From Deltaproteobacteria bacterium (GTDB lineage: Bacteria; Desulfobacterota; Desulfobaccia; Desulfobaccales; 0-14-0-80-60-11): a stretch of DNA of 29,365 nt. The stretch covers positions 1-29,365 of the forward strand of contig VGSO01000004.1 of NCBI GenBank assembly GCA_016874945.1. The letters run 5' to 3'. The notes under the pieces were generated by a model. That model had not been told where the DNA came from. It made no database searches and saw only the letters and a list, made by a program, of their open reading frames with translations. The number at the start of each line of letters is the position of its first letter. The first letter of the stretch is position 1. This document shows positions 21,834 to 28,545 of this stretch, piece after piece. Made by a program: the position numbers and the translations under genes.

Positions 21834-23413
21834 TACGCTCCCCGCTTTTTAAACCCTCTGGTCTGGACGCTCTCATACTGGGCCGCACTCACTCCCGAAA
21901 TCTCCTGGGCCAAACGCACCGCGCCTTCCAGCGCGTCCGGGCCGTCGTCGTGCACCGTGCGGGAGGGGAAATAGAGCAGCTGTTCGATGAGCAGCTCCTG
22001 ATCCGAATGTCCCCGGATAAAGCGGATCTTCCCCCGCTCCAGGAGCGGCGCCAGGCTGGCTACCCGGGTCTCCTTGGCCACCCGGTTGGTCACCCCTTTC
22101 ACCGGCAAAGCCAGTCCCATTTCCCTCCCCAACCCGTCGAATTCCCGGAGCAGCAGCCGCTGGAAGAGGTTGTCCTCCACCCCCAGCAACTGGTAGCGGT
22201 ACTGGCGGTGCCGGTTGAAAATAGCCCGCAGGGTCTGCTCCAGGGAAGTCCGCTTGATGAAGGCGTCCATGAGATAGAAAATCATTTCCTTGCGGTCCAG
22301 ACCCACGGTTATCCAGGCCTTGTAATCCGAAGCCGCCCCGGTTTCCAGGGATGGGTCAAAGAACCCCACCACCACCAGGTCCCGGTCCTTGAGGCTGTCC
22401 GGATGGTAGTAATGAATCCATTGCTCTTGAAAAAGCCCTTTTTCCCGCGCCGGCTCGTTCATCTTTTCCCGGTTGAAGGCCGCAGTGCCCATGAGCTGCT
22501 TCTGGGCCATTAAGCGGTCCAGGGGATGCCGGGCCTCCCACAAGGGGGCGCCGTCTTCCTGGATGGCCCGGTAAATATGGCGTTGGAAGTGGCAGTAGGG
22601 TTCATCCGGACTGGTGAGCATCAGATGGAGGGCGCTGCGCCATCTCAGGATCGTGCCGATGATCATCAGGCTGCCCCGGGCGTCCAGGGAGGGGTACACC
22701 GCGGACTTGACCCAATCCAGCGCCTGGGCCACCATTTCGGGGTTGCGCACGTTGATGTCATTTTCCAGGTCGTCCAGGATCACCAGGTCCGGGCGGTACT
22801 GCTTGTGCTTCAAACCTCGGATTCGCTGCCCCTGCCCCCGGGCCTTCACCCGGACATCGTTCTTGGTGACAAAGTCATCCACGCTCTTGTTGGCCTTCGC
22901 CAACTCCCCGAAGTCCTGGTGCAGCCTTTCGTTATAGAGCAATTCCAGGTACAGGTAGCCCGTGAGGTCCGAAGCCAGGTCTTCAGTGTTGCTGCCGACA
23001 ATGATGAAGTGCCGCTTGCCGAAGCAGATCTGGTGGAGGACGTATCCGAAGGAGCACACCGTGCTCTTGGCGAATTCCCGGGGCGCGGCCACCACTGCGG
23101 GGGTCACCACTTCGCCCCGCTCTTCCAGCATCTTTACCAGCTCATAGTGGAAAGGCGCGGGGGCGTGGGAAAAATAATGGGGGAGATAGGTGCGGCAGAA
23201 ATACAGGGGATCTGCGGCCGCCCGGGACCGGCGCTCTTCCTGTTTGCCCTCCCGGTCGTCCCAGAAAGGCGTGACCTCCAGGGAAAGCCGCATTAAGATG
23301 TTTTCGGCCCGCTTCTGGAATTCCGTTTTGGTGAGCTTTTTCTTCAGGGTCATCCTTGACCTTGTCTCAATCTCAGGGTCATCCATGATGCTTGGGAAAG
23401 GGTTTGGGGCCAT
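21830..23413 (-). CDS. Phage terminase large subunit
   Basis: This is the 527-residue DNA-packaging ATPase/nuclease. The ATPase domain has a Walker A-type AAPREFAKST near residues 108-117 and a Walker B-type LVILDDLEND near 215-224, followed by the coupling motif region IIGTILRW. The C-terminal RNase H-like nuclease shows VVVGFFDPSLETG (first acid) near 346-358, a middle LGVEDNLFQ, and the final acids in VHDDGPDALEGA near 490-501. It pumps DNA through the portal and cuts headful or site-specific ends. Start is uncertain: ATG 23413, 23386 and 23353 are all in frame and none has a strong ribosome-binding site. It follows the small subunit and precedes the portal gene. Confidence 0.93.
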   Translation of the reverse strand: MAPNPFPSIMDDPEIETRSRMTLKKKLTKTEFQKRAENILMRLSLEVTPFWDDREGKQEERRSRAAADPLYFCRTYLPHYFSHAPAPFHYELVKMLEERGEVVTPAVVAAPREFAKSTVCSFGYVLHQICFGKRHFIIVGSNTEDLASDLTGYLYLELLYNERLHQDFGELAKANKSVDDFVTKNDVRVKARGQGQRIRGLKHKQYRPDLVILDDLENDINVRNPEMVAQALDWVKSAVYPSLDARGSLMIIGTILRWRSALHLMLTSPDEPYCHFQRHIYRAIQEDGAPLWEARHPLDRLMAQKQLMGTAAFNREKMNEPAREKGLFQEQWIHYYHPDSLKDRDLVVVGFFDPSLETGAASDYKAWITVGLDRKEMIFYLMDAFIKRTSLEQTLRAIFNRHRQYRYQLLGVEDNLFQRLLLREFDGLGREMGLALPVKGVTNRVAKETRVASLAPLLERGKIRFIRGHSDQELLIEQLLYFPSRTVHDDGPDALEGAVRLAQEISGVSAAQYESVQTRGFKKRGAY

Positions 23414-23480
23414 CCCGTTTTTGGGCCCCCCTCCGGCCTGTTCACCCCTTGGCGCGCCAGACTCCGCATCTTCCAGGGAA

Positions 23481-23515
23481 AACTGTCAACCGAAAACTGA
23501 AAACTGAATTAATTA
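23481..23515. repeat. Heptamer array (AACTGAA type)
   Basis: Five in-phase units read AACTGTC, AACCGAA, AACTGAA, AACTGAA, TTAATTA. The last overlaps the stop codon of the small terminase gene. Confidence 0.8.
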
Positions 23516-23989
23516 GGCTTCTTCTCCTTCTTCCAGTTTCCGGAAGAATTCCTGCATCATGGTGGTGAGGCGCCGCAACTCTTCCGGGTCCGTCACCCAG
23601 CCCCGGATGAATGCCCCGAAGCGGTCCATCACTTCCAGGGCCGCGGTGCGCAGATCCCACCCCTGGCTGCCCATGCGGTCAATGAGGGTGAGGAGCTTGG
23701 TTAGCTCTTCTAACTCCTGGGGCTTAAGGTCGCCCTTTTCCAGCATTTTCCCGGCTTTTTCCCTGAGAATGCCCTTCAGGGCCTCCCCCAGCCACCGGGA
23801 GGACACGGGCACCTGGCGGCGCTTTTCTTCCCATTGGCCTTCCTTATGCCAGTTTTTCAAAGTGGTCGGGGCCAACGGCAAAAGCTCTTGGATTTCCTCC
23901 AATCCTTTGCCCGCCAGGTACAGGGATTGGGCATCGTCAAAGTAAAGGTCCCGCTTCCCCTGCCGGATCTTCTTCCTGATTGCCGTCAT
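23513..23989 (-). CDS. Phage terminase small subunit
   Basis: The 158-residue protein begins with a helix-turn-helix of the small-terminase type (AQSLYLAGKGLEEIQELLPL, then APTTLKNWHKEGQWEEKRRQ). A helical oligomerisation region follows (EALKGILREKAGKMLEKGDL, ELEELTKLLTLIDRMG). The last part (TAALEVMDRFGAFIRGWVTD) fits the DUF1804/Mu gp27-type small terminases. It recognises the packaging site and feeds DNA to the large subunit lying immediately downstream. Start ATG 23989 lacks a strong ribosome-binding site. Confidence 0.8.
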   Translation of the reverse strand: MTAIRKKIRQGKRDLYFDDAQSLYLAGKGLEEIQELLPLAPTTLKNWHKEGQWEEKRRQVPVSSRWLGEALKGILREKAGKMLEKGDLKPQELEELTKLLTLIDRMGSQGWDLRTAALEVMDRFGAFIRGWVTDPEELRRLTTMMQEFFRKLEEGEEA

Positions 23990-24095
23990 GATGGCCGGAG
24001 ATATATCACCAAGTCCGGCAAAATCTCCAGCACACCTGGGAAAGATGTCTTTTAAAGCATTTTTTAGGTTTTAGGTTTGGTAATTTATTTGGTGG

Positions 24096-24115
24096 GGCGG
24101 GCCTCCGTGCCCGCC
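24096..24115. repeat. GGCGGGC/GCCCGCC hairpin repeat
   Basis: GGCGGGC CTCCGT GCCCGCC is a 7-bp stem in the spacer 23990-24208. A related GGGGCCTCCGTGCCC copy is at 24602-24616. The spacer holds no supported gene. Confidence 0.65.
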
Positions 24116-24208
24116 AGACCATGCTCTTCCCCATGGGCGGGCAGAATGGATGTAGGCCTATTCCATTTAACAACGTTTTGGTGGCACAAGCTTCCAGCCG
24201 CGCCCGAT

Positions 24209-24382
24209 TCAATCCCCCTCCCGCACCATCTCCGCCACGGAACTCTGCAGGATGCGCACCGTGCCGCCGTGGAGCTTGACTCCCCGGAGCTTCCCCTCCC
24301 AGAACCAGCGGTACACCGTGGAGCGGGACACCGCCAGTTCCTTGGCCACTTCCCGGGGCCTGATCAACCTCTCTTGAGCCAT
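24209..24382 (-). CDS. Excisionase/AlpA-type helix-turn-helix protein
   Basis: The 57-residue protein is a single winged HTH of the excisionase family. IRPREVAKELAVSRSTVYRW forms the HTH, FWEGKLRGVKLHGGTVRI forms the wing, and it ends in VAEMVREGD. ATG 24382 has AAAGGAGG at proper spacing, so I reject the longer frame open to 24463. It is the first gene of the phage block and faces a second, similar HTH gene (24892-25125) across a 509-base spacer. Candidate roles are transcriptional control of the particle genes or a relic of an excision module. A TTGT-C-ACAA palindrome at 24448-24456 lies upstream. Confidence 0.8.
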   Translation of the reverse strand: MAQERLIRPREVAKELAVSRSTVYRWFWEGKLRGVKLHGGTVRILQSSVAEMVREGD

Positions 24383-24463
24383 GTCCTCGGCCTCCTTTGC
24401 CCTTTGGCCGCGGTAAACCATCAAGAACCATGCCCCAGCCGGTGTAGTTGTCACAAATGCCAA

Positions 24464-24891
24464 AAATCTGGCGGGTAGTTACGATGACAGATATGGACAA
24501 GGCCCGCGGCTGCCAATTTCATCTCGTTCCCACGCTCCTGCCTTGAAAATGCAGCCGCGGGCTTCAGCCTGCGCCGCCCCGCCGGGCGCGCCCACTGGGT
24601 GGGGCCTCCGTGCCCAACGTTGCCGCCCGGAATTGGAGCCGAACCCCCGCTTCGCCATCCTCCAGGCAGTTCAGCGGTCCGGTTTTCCCCTAGGGATTCA
24701 CTAAAACTCCTAGGGTTTTCCCCCTAACCCCCCCAAAAATCTTAGGGGCTTTTGGGCAGTCCCCCGGTTAACCGACCCACTGCCATTTCCCAAAACCGAA
24801 GACCGAAGACCGAAAACCGAAAACCGTCTTTGATGGCCTTGGCTTTGCAGAAAGAATGGCAAAGACGCGAGAGAAAAAAGGAGGATGGGAT
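24464..24891. other. Divergent control spacer between the two HTH genes
   Basis: No gene is supported here. The spacer holds degraded dispersed hairpins (around 24550-24616), two CCTAGGG motifs (24687-24695 and 24708-24715) and a CCCCTAA / TTAGGGG inverted repeat (24721-24727 with 24742-24748). It also holds a five-unit ACCGAAG/ACCGAAA heptamer array (24795-24829). No consensus sigma-70 promoter for the phage block is obvious. Confidence 0.55.
24795..24829. repeat. Heptamer array (ACCGAAG/ACCGAAA)
   Basis: Five in-phase units occur: ACCGAAG twice, ACCGAAA twice and ACCGTCT. The final unit equals that ending the 12731-12758 array. Confidence 0.9.
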
Positions 24892-25125
24892 ATGGAGTTA
24901 CTAAAAGGCTTACTCCGGACCAAGCGCCTCTTCCGGCCCGATGAAGTGGCCCAGATCTTGGCCCTGTCCCGGCGCACCGTTTACCGCATGATCCGGGATG
25001 GCCGCCTGCCGGGGATCAGAGGGGACTCCGGCCCCTGGCGCATCCCCCGGGAAACCTTGGAACGCCTGGTGGCCGGAAATCAAATCCTGGAAGCCATACC
25101 CAGGGAATACTTGCCGGGTGGATGA
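24892..25125 (+). CDS. Excisionase-family helix-turn-helix protein
   Basis: The 77-residue protein carries a MerR/excisionase-type HTH (FRPDEVAQILALSRRTVYRM) followed by the wing IRDGRLPGIRGDSGPWRIPR and a helix ETLERLVAGNQIL. I choose ATG 24892 because AAGGAGG ends 7 bases before it; an upstream in-frame ATG at 24856 has a weaker signal. It belongs to the same family as the 57-residue protein at 24209-24382 but is transcribed away from the phage block, towards ftsH. It could be the regulator of the block or a host gene. Confidence 0.82.
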   Translation: MELLKGLLRTKRLFRPDEVAQILALSRRTVYRMIRDGRLPGIRGDSGPWRIPRETLERLVAGNQILEAIPREYLPGG

Positions 25126-25147
25126 TTTTACCAGGCATGAATACCTG

Positions 25148-25181
25148 AGCCCCCCAAGGCGCGGGCGCGGCCTGGGGGGCT
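25148..25181 (+). terminator. Hairpin after the HTH gene
   Basis: AGCCCCCCA and TGGGGGGCT form a 9-bp stem around a GC-rich loop, 22 bases after the HTH stop. No U-tract follows, so it is either a weak terminator or a structural repeat. Confidence 0.45.
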
Positions 25182-25257
25182 TGGCGCCTTGGCGTTAGGC
25201 CATTATTGACTTTCAATCGCCAAATCGGCAGCCATCACCTCAAAAAGCAAGAATGCC

Positions 25258-25295
25258 TTGCAATTAACTGGAAAAAAAACTACAATCAAATTGTA
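25258..25295 (+). promoter_or_regulatory. ftsH promoter with overlapping palindrome
   Basis: -35 TTGCAA (25258-25263) and -10 TACAAT (25281-25286) are 17 bases apart. The -10 forms one arm of the perfect inverted repeat TACAAT-CAA-ATTGTA (25281-25295), a possible operator covering the start site. The leader to the ATG is about 30 bases. Confidence 0.7.
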
Positions 25296-25322
25296 AAAGT
25301 CTGTTAATAGCCAAGGGTATGG

Positions 25323-27197
25323 ATGAACGCTCGTTTAAATCCCTTTTATAAGAATATCGCCTTGTGGCTCCTCATCACCCTGGTGATGATCTTCCTGTTC
25401 AATTATTTCAACAGCGTGGAGCGCACTAAGGAAAAGCCCCTCAGCTACAGCAAGTTCATTGAACTGGTGCAGGCTGATAAAGTCTCCAAGGTCACCATCC
25501 AGGGAGAAGAAATCAGCGGGGTCCTTTCGGACAGCAAGACCTTCAAGACCTATTCTCCCCTGGACCCGGACCTCATCAAACTCCTCCAGGCCAAAAAAGT
25601 GGAAATCACCGCCCGGCCCAAGGAGGAGAACAACTGGTACACCACCCTGCTGGTCTCCTGGCTCCCCATGCTGGTCCTGGTGGGCATCTGGATCTTCTTC
25701 ATGCGGCAAATGCAGGCCGGAGGCGGCAAGGCCATGAGCTTTGGCAAAAGCCGGGCCCGCCTGATGACGGAAAATACCGTCAAGGTCACCTTCAATGACG
25801 TGGCCGGCATCGAAGAGGCCAAGGAAGAAACCCAGGAGATCATCGAGTTCCTCAAGGACCCCAAAAAGTTCACCCGTCTGGGCGGCCGCATCCCCAAAGG
25901 CGTGCTCCTGGTGGGCGCGCCCGGAACCGGCAAGACCTTGCTGGCCCGGGCCATCGCCGGGGAAGCCGGAGTCCCCTTCTTCAGCATCAGCGGCTCCGAC
26001 TTCGTGGAAATGTTCGTGGGCGTGGGCGCCGCCCGGGTCCGGGACCTCTTCATCCAGGGGAAAAAGAGCGCCCCTTGCATCATTTTCATTGACGAAATCG
26101 ATGCCGTAGGGCGTCATCGGGGCGCCGGTCTGGGGGGCGGCCACGATGAGCGGGAACAGACCCTGAACCAGCTCCTGGTGGAGATGGACGGCTTCGAGGC
26201 CAATGAAGGGGTCATTCTCATCGCCGCCACCAACCGCCCCGACGTCCTGGACCCGGCTCTGCTGCGGCCCGGCCGTTTCGACCGCCAGGTGGTGGTGCCC
26301 GTTCCCGACCTCAAGGGCCGGGAGGCTATCCTCCAGGTTCACACCCGGCGCACGCCCCTGGCCGAATCCGTGGACCTCTCCGTCCTGGCCCGCAGCACCC
26401 CGGGGTTATCCGGGGCCGACCTGGAAAACCTGGTGAACGAAGCCGCCTTGTTCGCCGCCCGGTCCGGCAACGAACTGGTCACCATGGATGCCTTCGAACA
26501 GGCCAAGGACAAGGTCTTGATGGGAGCGGAACGGAAAACCCTGGTCATGAGCGAACGGGAACGGGCCAACACCGCGTACCACGAGGCCGGCCACGCCCTG
26601 GTGGCCCGTCTCGTCCCCGGCACCGATCCCATCCACAAGGTCACCATCATCCCCCGGGGCCGGGCCTTGGGCCTCACCCAGCAGCTTCCCCTGGACGAGC
26701 GCCACACTTACCCCAAGGACTACCTACTGGGCATTATGTGCGTGCTCCTGGGGGGCCGGGCCGCGGAAGAGCTGGTCTTTCAGCACTTTACCACCGGCGC
26801 CGGCAATGACCTGGAGCGGGCCACGGAACTGGCCCGGAAAATGGTGTGCAACTGGGGGATGAGCGATGAACTGGGCCCCGTAACCTTCGGCAAACGGGAA
26901 GAGCACATCTTCCTGGGGCGGGAGTTCGCCCATGCCAAGGATTTCAGCGAAGAGACGGCCCGGCTCATTGATAGCGCCATTAAGAATTTGATTGTCACCG
27001 CCTACCAGCGGGCCCAGGATCTCCTCACCGCCCACCGGGCCCAGCTTCAGGCCGTGGCCCAGTCCCTTCTGGAAAAAGAAACCCTGGACGGCAAGGAAAT
27101 CGACGCCGTGATAACTTCTTTCCAGAAACCGGAGGAAACGCCGCGGGTGGCTGAGGAACCCGTCCCGCCCATCTCCCTGGGCCTCCAGCAGGCCTGA
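25323..27197 (+). CDS. ftsH: ATP-dependent zinc metalloprotease FtsH
   Basis: FtsH is the membrane-anchored AAA+ protease that degrades damaged membrane proteins and short-lived regulators. The 624-residue product has two transmembrane segments (about 12-31 and 108-128) around a periplasmic domain. The AAA module has Walker A GAPGTGKT (about 198-205), the pore motif MFVGVGAARVRDLF, Walker B IIFIDEIDAVG, and the second region of homology ATNRPDVLDPALLRPGRFDR. The M41 protease domain has HEAGH near 420-424 and the third zinc ligand Asp near 495 (GNDLERATELARKMV). Length is near E. coli (about 644). A good promoter precedes it and a classical terminator follows. ATG 25323 is chosen; an ATG at 25319 is out of frame. 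Confidence 0.97.
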   Translation: MNARLNPFYKNIALWLLITLVMIFLFNYFNSVERTKEKPLSYSKFIELVQADKVSKVTIQGEEISGVLSDSKTFKTYSPLDPDLIKLLQAKKVEITARPKEENNWYTTLLVSWLPMLVLVGIWIFFMRQMQAGGGKAMSFGKSRARLMTENTVKVTFNDVAGIEEAKEETQEIIEFLKDPKKFTRLGGRIPKGVLLVGAPGTGKTLLARAIAGEAGVPFFSISGSDFVEMFVGVGAARVRDLFIQGKKSAPCIIFIDEIDAVGRHRGAGLGGGHDEREQTLNQLLVEMDGFEANEGVILIAATNRPDVLDPALLRPGRFDRQVVVPVPDLKGREAILQVHTRRTPLAESVDLSVLARSTPGLSGADLENLVNEAALFAARSGNELVTMDAFEQAKDKVLMGAERKTLVMSERERANTAYHEAGHALVARLVPGTDPIHKVTIIPRGRALGLTQQLPLDERHTYPKDYLLGIMCVLLGGRAAEELVFQHFTTGAGNDLERATELARKMVCNWGMSDELGPVTFGKREEHIFLGREFAHAKDFSEETARLIDSAIKNLIVTAYQRAQDLLTAHRAQLQAVAQSLLEKETLDGKEIDAVITSFQKPEETPRVAEEPVPPISLGLQQA

Positions 27198-27227
27198 ACC
27201 CTATTTCATCCGCCAGGGCCGACAATT

Positions 27228-27261
27228 AAGGGCTGCGACCTGAGTAAGGCGCAGCCCTTTT
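27228..27261 (+). terminator. Rho-independent terminator of ftsH
   Basis: AAGGGCTGCG pairs with CGCAGCCCTT around a 12-base loop and ends in TTTT, 30 bases after the ftsH stop. This is the clearest intrinsic terminator in the window. Confidence 0.85.
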
Positions 27262-27422
27262 AATACCAATCTGAAATCACAGATAGAGTTTAGAATAGAC
27301 GGGAGACTGAAGACGGAAGACGGGAAAAGGCGTAGGCGATGGCCCGGCAGCTCCGGCAATTCTTAGTTCTTAGCAGAATTATTATAGCGATTGCCAAAAG
27401 TTTTTTCCGATTGTTTTTTAAC

Positions 27423-27479
27423 GTAGGGGCACAGCGTGCTGCGCCCCTGCACCTTGGGCACGGCTCGCCGTGCCCCTAC
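27423..27479. repeat. GTAGGGGCAC...GTGCCCCTAC compound hairpin repeat
   Basis: The ends GTAGGGGCAC and GTGCCCCTAC are perfectly inverse. Between them lie GCGTGCTGCGCCCCTG and GGGCACGGCTCGCCGTGCCC, each able to fold on its own. It lies in the gene-free spacer 27262-27611 together with short heptamer runs (AAGACGG near 27309-27322; CTGAAGA near 27593-27606). Confidence 0.75.
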
Positions 27480-27611
27480 GGGGAAATTACTTTGGGCAAC
27501 CCCTATAAATATTATCATCAAGTTGTAAGCCGAACCTCTAGGGACTTTAAAGGAAAGCCGCACGTTTATAGTTCTTAAACCAAAAATTAAAAACTGAAGA
27601 CTGAAAGCGCC

Positions 27612-28391
27612 CTACTCCCCTTTAAACACCGGCGGCCTTTTTTCCAAAAACGCCCTTTGACCCTCCAGATAATCATGGCTGTCGTACACCATCCGGCGCA
27701 GGCCCTGGATGCGCTCGAAAGTCTCAGGGCTTAAGGGCAGGGCGTTGGCCAGGATGCGCAGCTGCTCCTTCATCACCGAAACGCTGATGGGGGAATTGGC
27801 CGCTATCTGCCGGGCCATTTTCATGGTAAAATCCTCCAGGTCTTCCACCGCCACCAGATGGTTAAGGATTCCAGCCCGCTCGGCCCGTTCGGGGCCCAAG
27901 GGCTGGGCCGTGAAGAACATCTCCCGGGCCAGGGACAGGCCCACGGTGTTGAAGACGTGGAGGATGCCCGAGGGGTTGTAGGGCACCCCGATACGGGCCG
28001 GGGTGATGGCGAAGGTGGTCTGGGGGGTGCCGATGAGGATGTCGCACACCAGGGCCAGCTCGCAGGCCCCGCCCCAGACGCTCCCCTCCAGCATGGCGAT
28101 GACCGGCGCCGGGCAGCGCTGGATGGCCCGGATGGCCTGCTCCAGGGGGTCATAGTAAGACAGGGGGTCCCGCCCCGGCTGGGGAAACTCGGTGACGTCG
28201 AAGCCCGCGGACCACACCTTGGCCCCCTGGTTGGCCCGGAGGATGACCACCCGGACCCGCTCCAGGGCCAGACTTTTCAACGCAGTGATTAGGTCATGGA
28301 TGAGGGCCCGGCTCAGGGCGTTTCGTTTCTGGTCGTTGTTCAGGGTGATGATGCCGATGTCATCCTGCAATTGGCTGAGAATCAGGTCCAT
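27612..28391 (-). CDS. scpB: Methylmalonyl-CoA decarboxylase-type crotonase
   Basis: The 259-residue crotonase-fold protein is very like E. coli ScpB (261 residues), which decarboxylates (R)-methylmalonyl-CoA to propionyl-CoA. Shared stretches are RNALSRALIHDLITAL, VVILRANQGAKVWSAG, GRDPLSYYDPL, MLEGSVWGGACELAL, the Tyr-containing GVPYNPSGI, AGILNHLVAVEDLEDFT, FERIQGLRRMVYDS and AFLEKRPPVF. The Tyr of GVPYN (E. coli Tyr140) is kept, but the His of E. coli SAGHD (His66) is Phe here (SAGFD). I choose ATG 28391 with GGAGG 8 bases upstream; the frame runs to 28439 inside a palindromic repeat. No mutase or propionyl-CoA gene is adjacent. It could be a crotonase relative with another acyl-CoA substrate. 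Confidence 0.85.
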   Translation of the reverse strand: MDLILSQLQDDIGIITLNNDQKRNALSRALIHDLITALKSLALERVRVVILRANQGAKVWSAGFDVTEFPQPGRDPLSYYDPLEQAIRAIQRCPAPVIAMLEGSVWGGACELALVCDILIGTPQTTFAITPARIGVPYNPSGILHVFNTVGLSLAREMFFTAQPLGPERAERAGILNHLVAVEDLEDFTMKMARQIAANSPISVSVMKEQLRILANALPLSPETFERIQGLRRMVYDSHDYLEGQRAFLEKRPPVFKGE

Positions 28392-28420
28392 AACGGGATC
28401 CTCCGGGAGTCCGCCATTGA

Positions 28421-28438
28421 TGGTGCGTGAGACGCACA
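28421..28438. repeat. GGTGCGT palindrome, copy 3
   Basis: GGTGCGT GAG ACGCAC (28422-28437) matches the copies at 13924-13940 and 14013-14029. The following ACGGATTATCA also matches DNA at 13990-14000. Confidence 0.7.
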
Positions 28439-28444
28439 CTACGG

Positions 28445-28473
28445 ATTATCATCCCTTGACCCTGGCGGAGCAA
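28445..28473 (-). promoter_or_regulatory. Likely promoter of scpB
   Basis: On the - strand, -35 TTGCTC (28468-28473) and -10 GATAAT (28445-28450) are spaced 17 bases. The GGTGCGT palindrome would then lie in the scpB leader. Confidence 0.5.
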
Positions 28474-28545
28474 GTCATTTCTAATAACGGAAGCCACTGT
28501 ACCGTCCACTGAGCTTGACCTGCTTATCCTGAAAGGAGCTTGCTG

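Larger units (their letters stand above)
4712..24382 (-). mobile_element. Mu-head / non-contractile-tail particle cluster (prophage-derived, possibly GTA-like)
   Basis: Twenty-one collinear - strand genes run from terminase to tail tip and holin, bounded by host genes yggT on one side and ftsH on the other. Capsid, protease, portal, gp36 and gp37 types are those of Mu-like phages. There is no sheath gene, so a flexible non-contractile tail is implied. No integrase, MuA/MuB transposase, replication gene, endolysin, methylase or Mu gpF-type minor head protein is visible. No flanking att-type direct repeat was found by eye. Spacers inside the cluster carry host-type heptamer arrays. Confidence 0.85.

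Noticed and set aside
21572..23296. Long + strand frames opposite the portal and terminase genes (313 and 256 codons)
   Set aside because: They are shadows of strongly recognised genes on the other strand, with no motif of their own.
24625..24665. tRNA fragment or attachment site near the head of the phage block
   Set aside because: The minus strand has a GGGGTTCGGCTCC stretch reminiscent of a T-arm, but the stem does not close and no other tRNA arms are present. No matching repeat is seen at the other end of the block.
4694..24829. CGAAAACCGAAAACCG at both ends of the phage block (near 4694 and 24808) as att direct repeats
   Set aside because: This is one of the common heptamer array types and also occurs inside the block at 12731-12758, so it does not mark integration ends.
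25335..26342. 335-codon - strand frame inside ftsH
   Set aside because: It is antisense to the highly conserved FtsH coding sequence and has typical GC-driven shadow composition.
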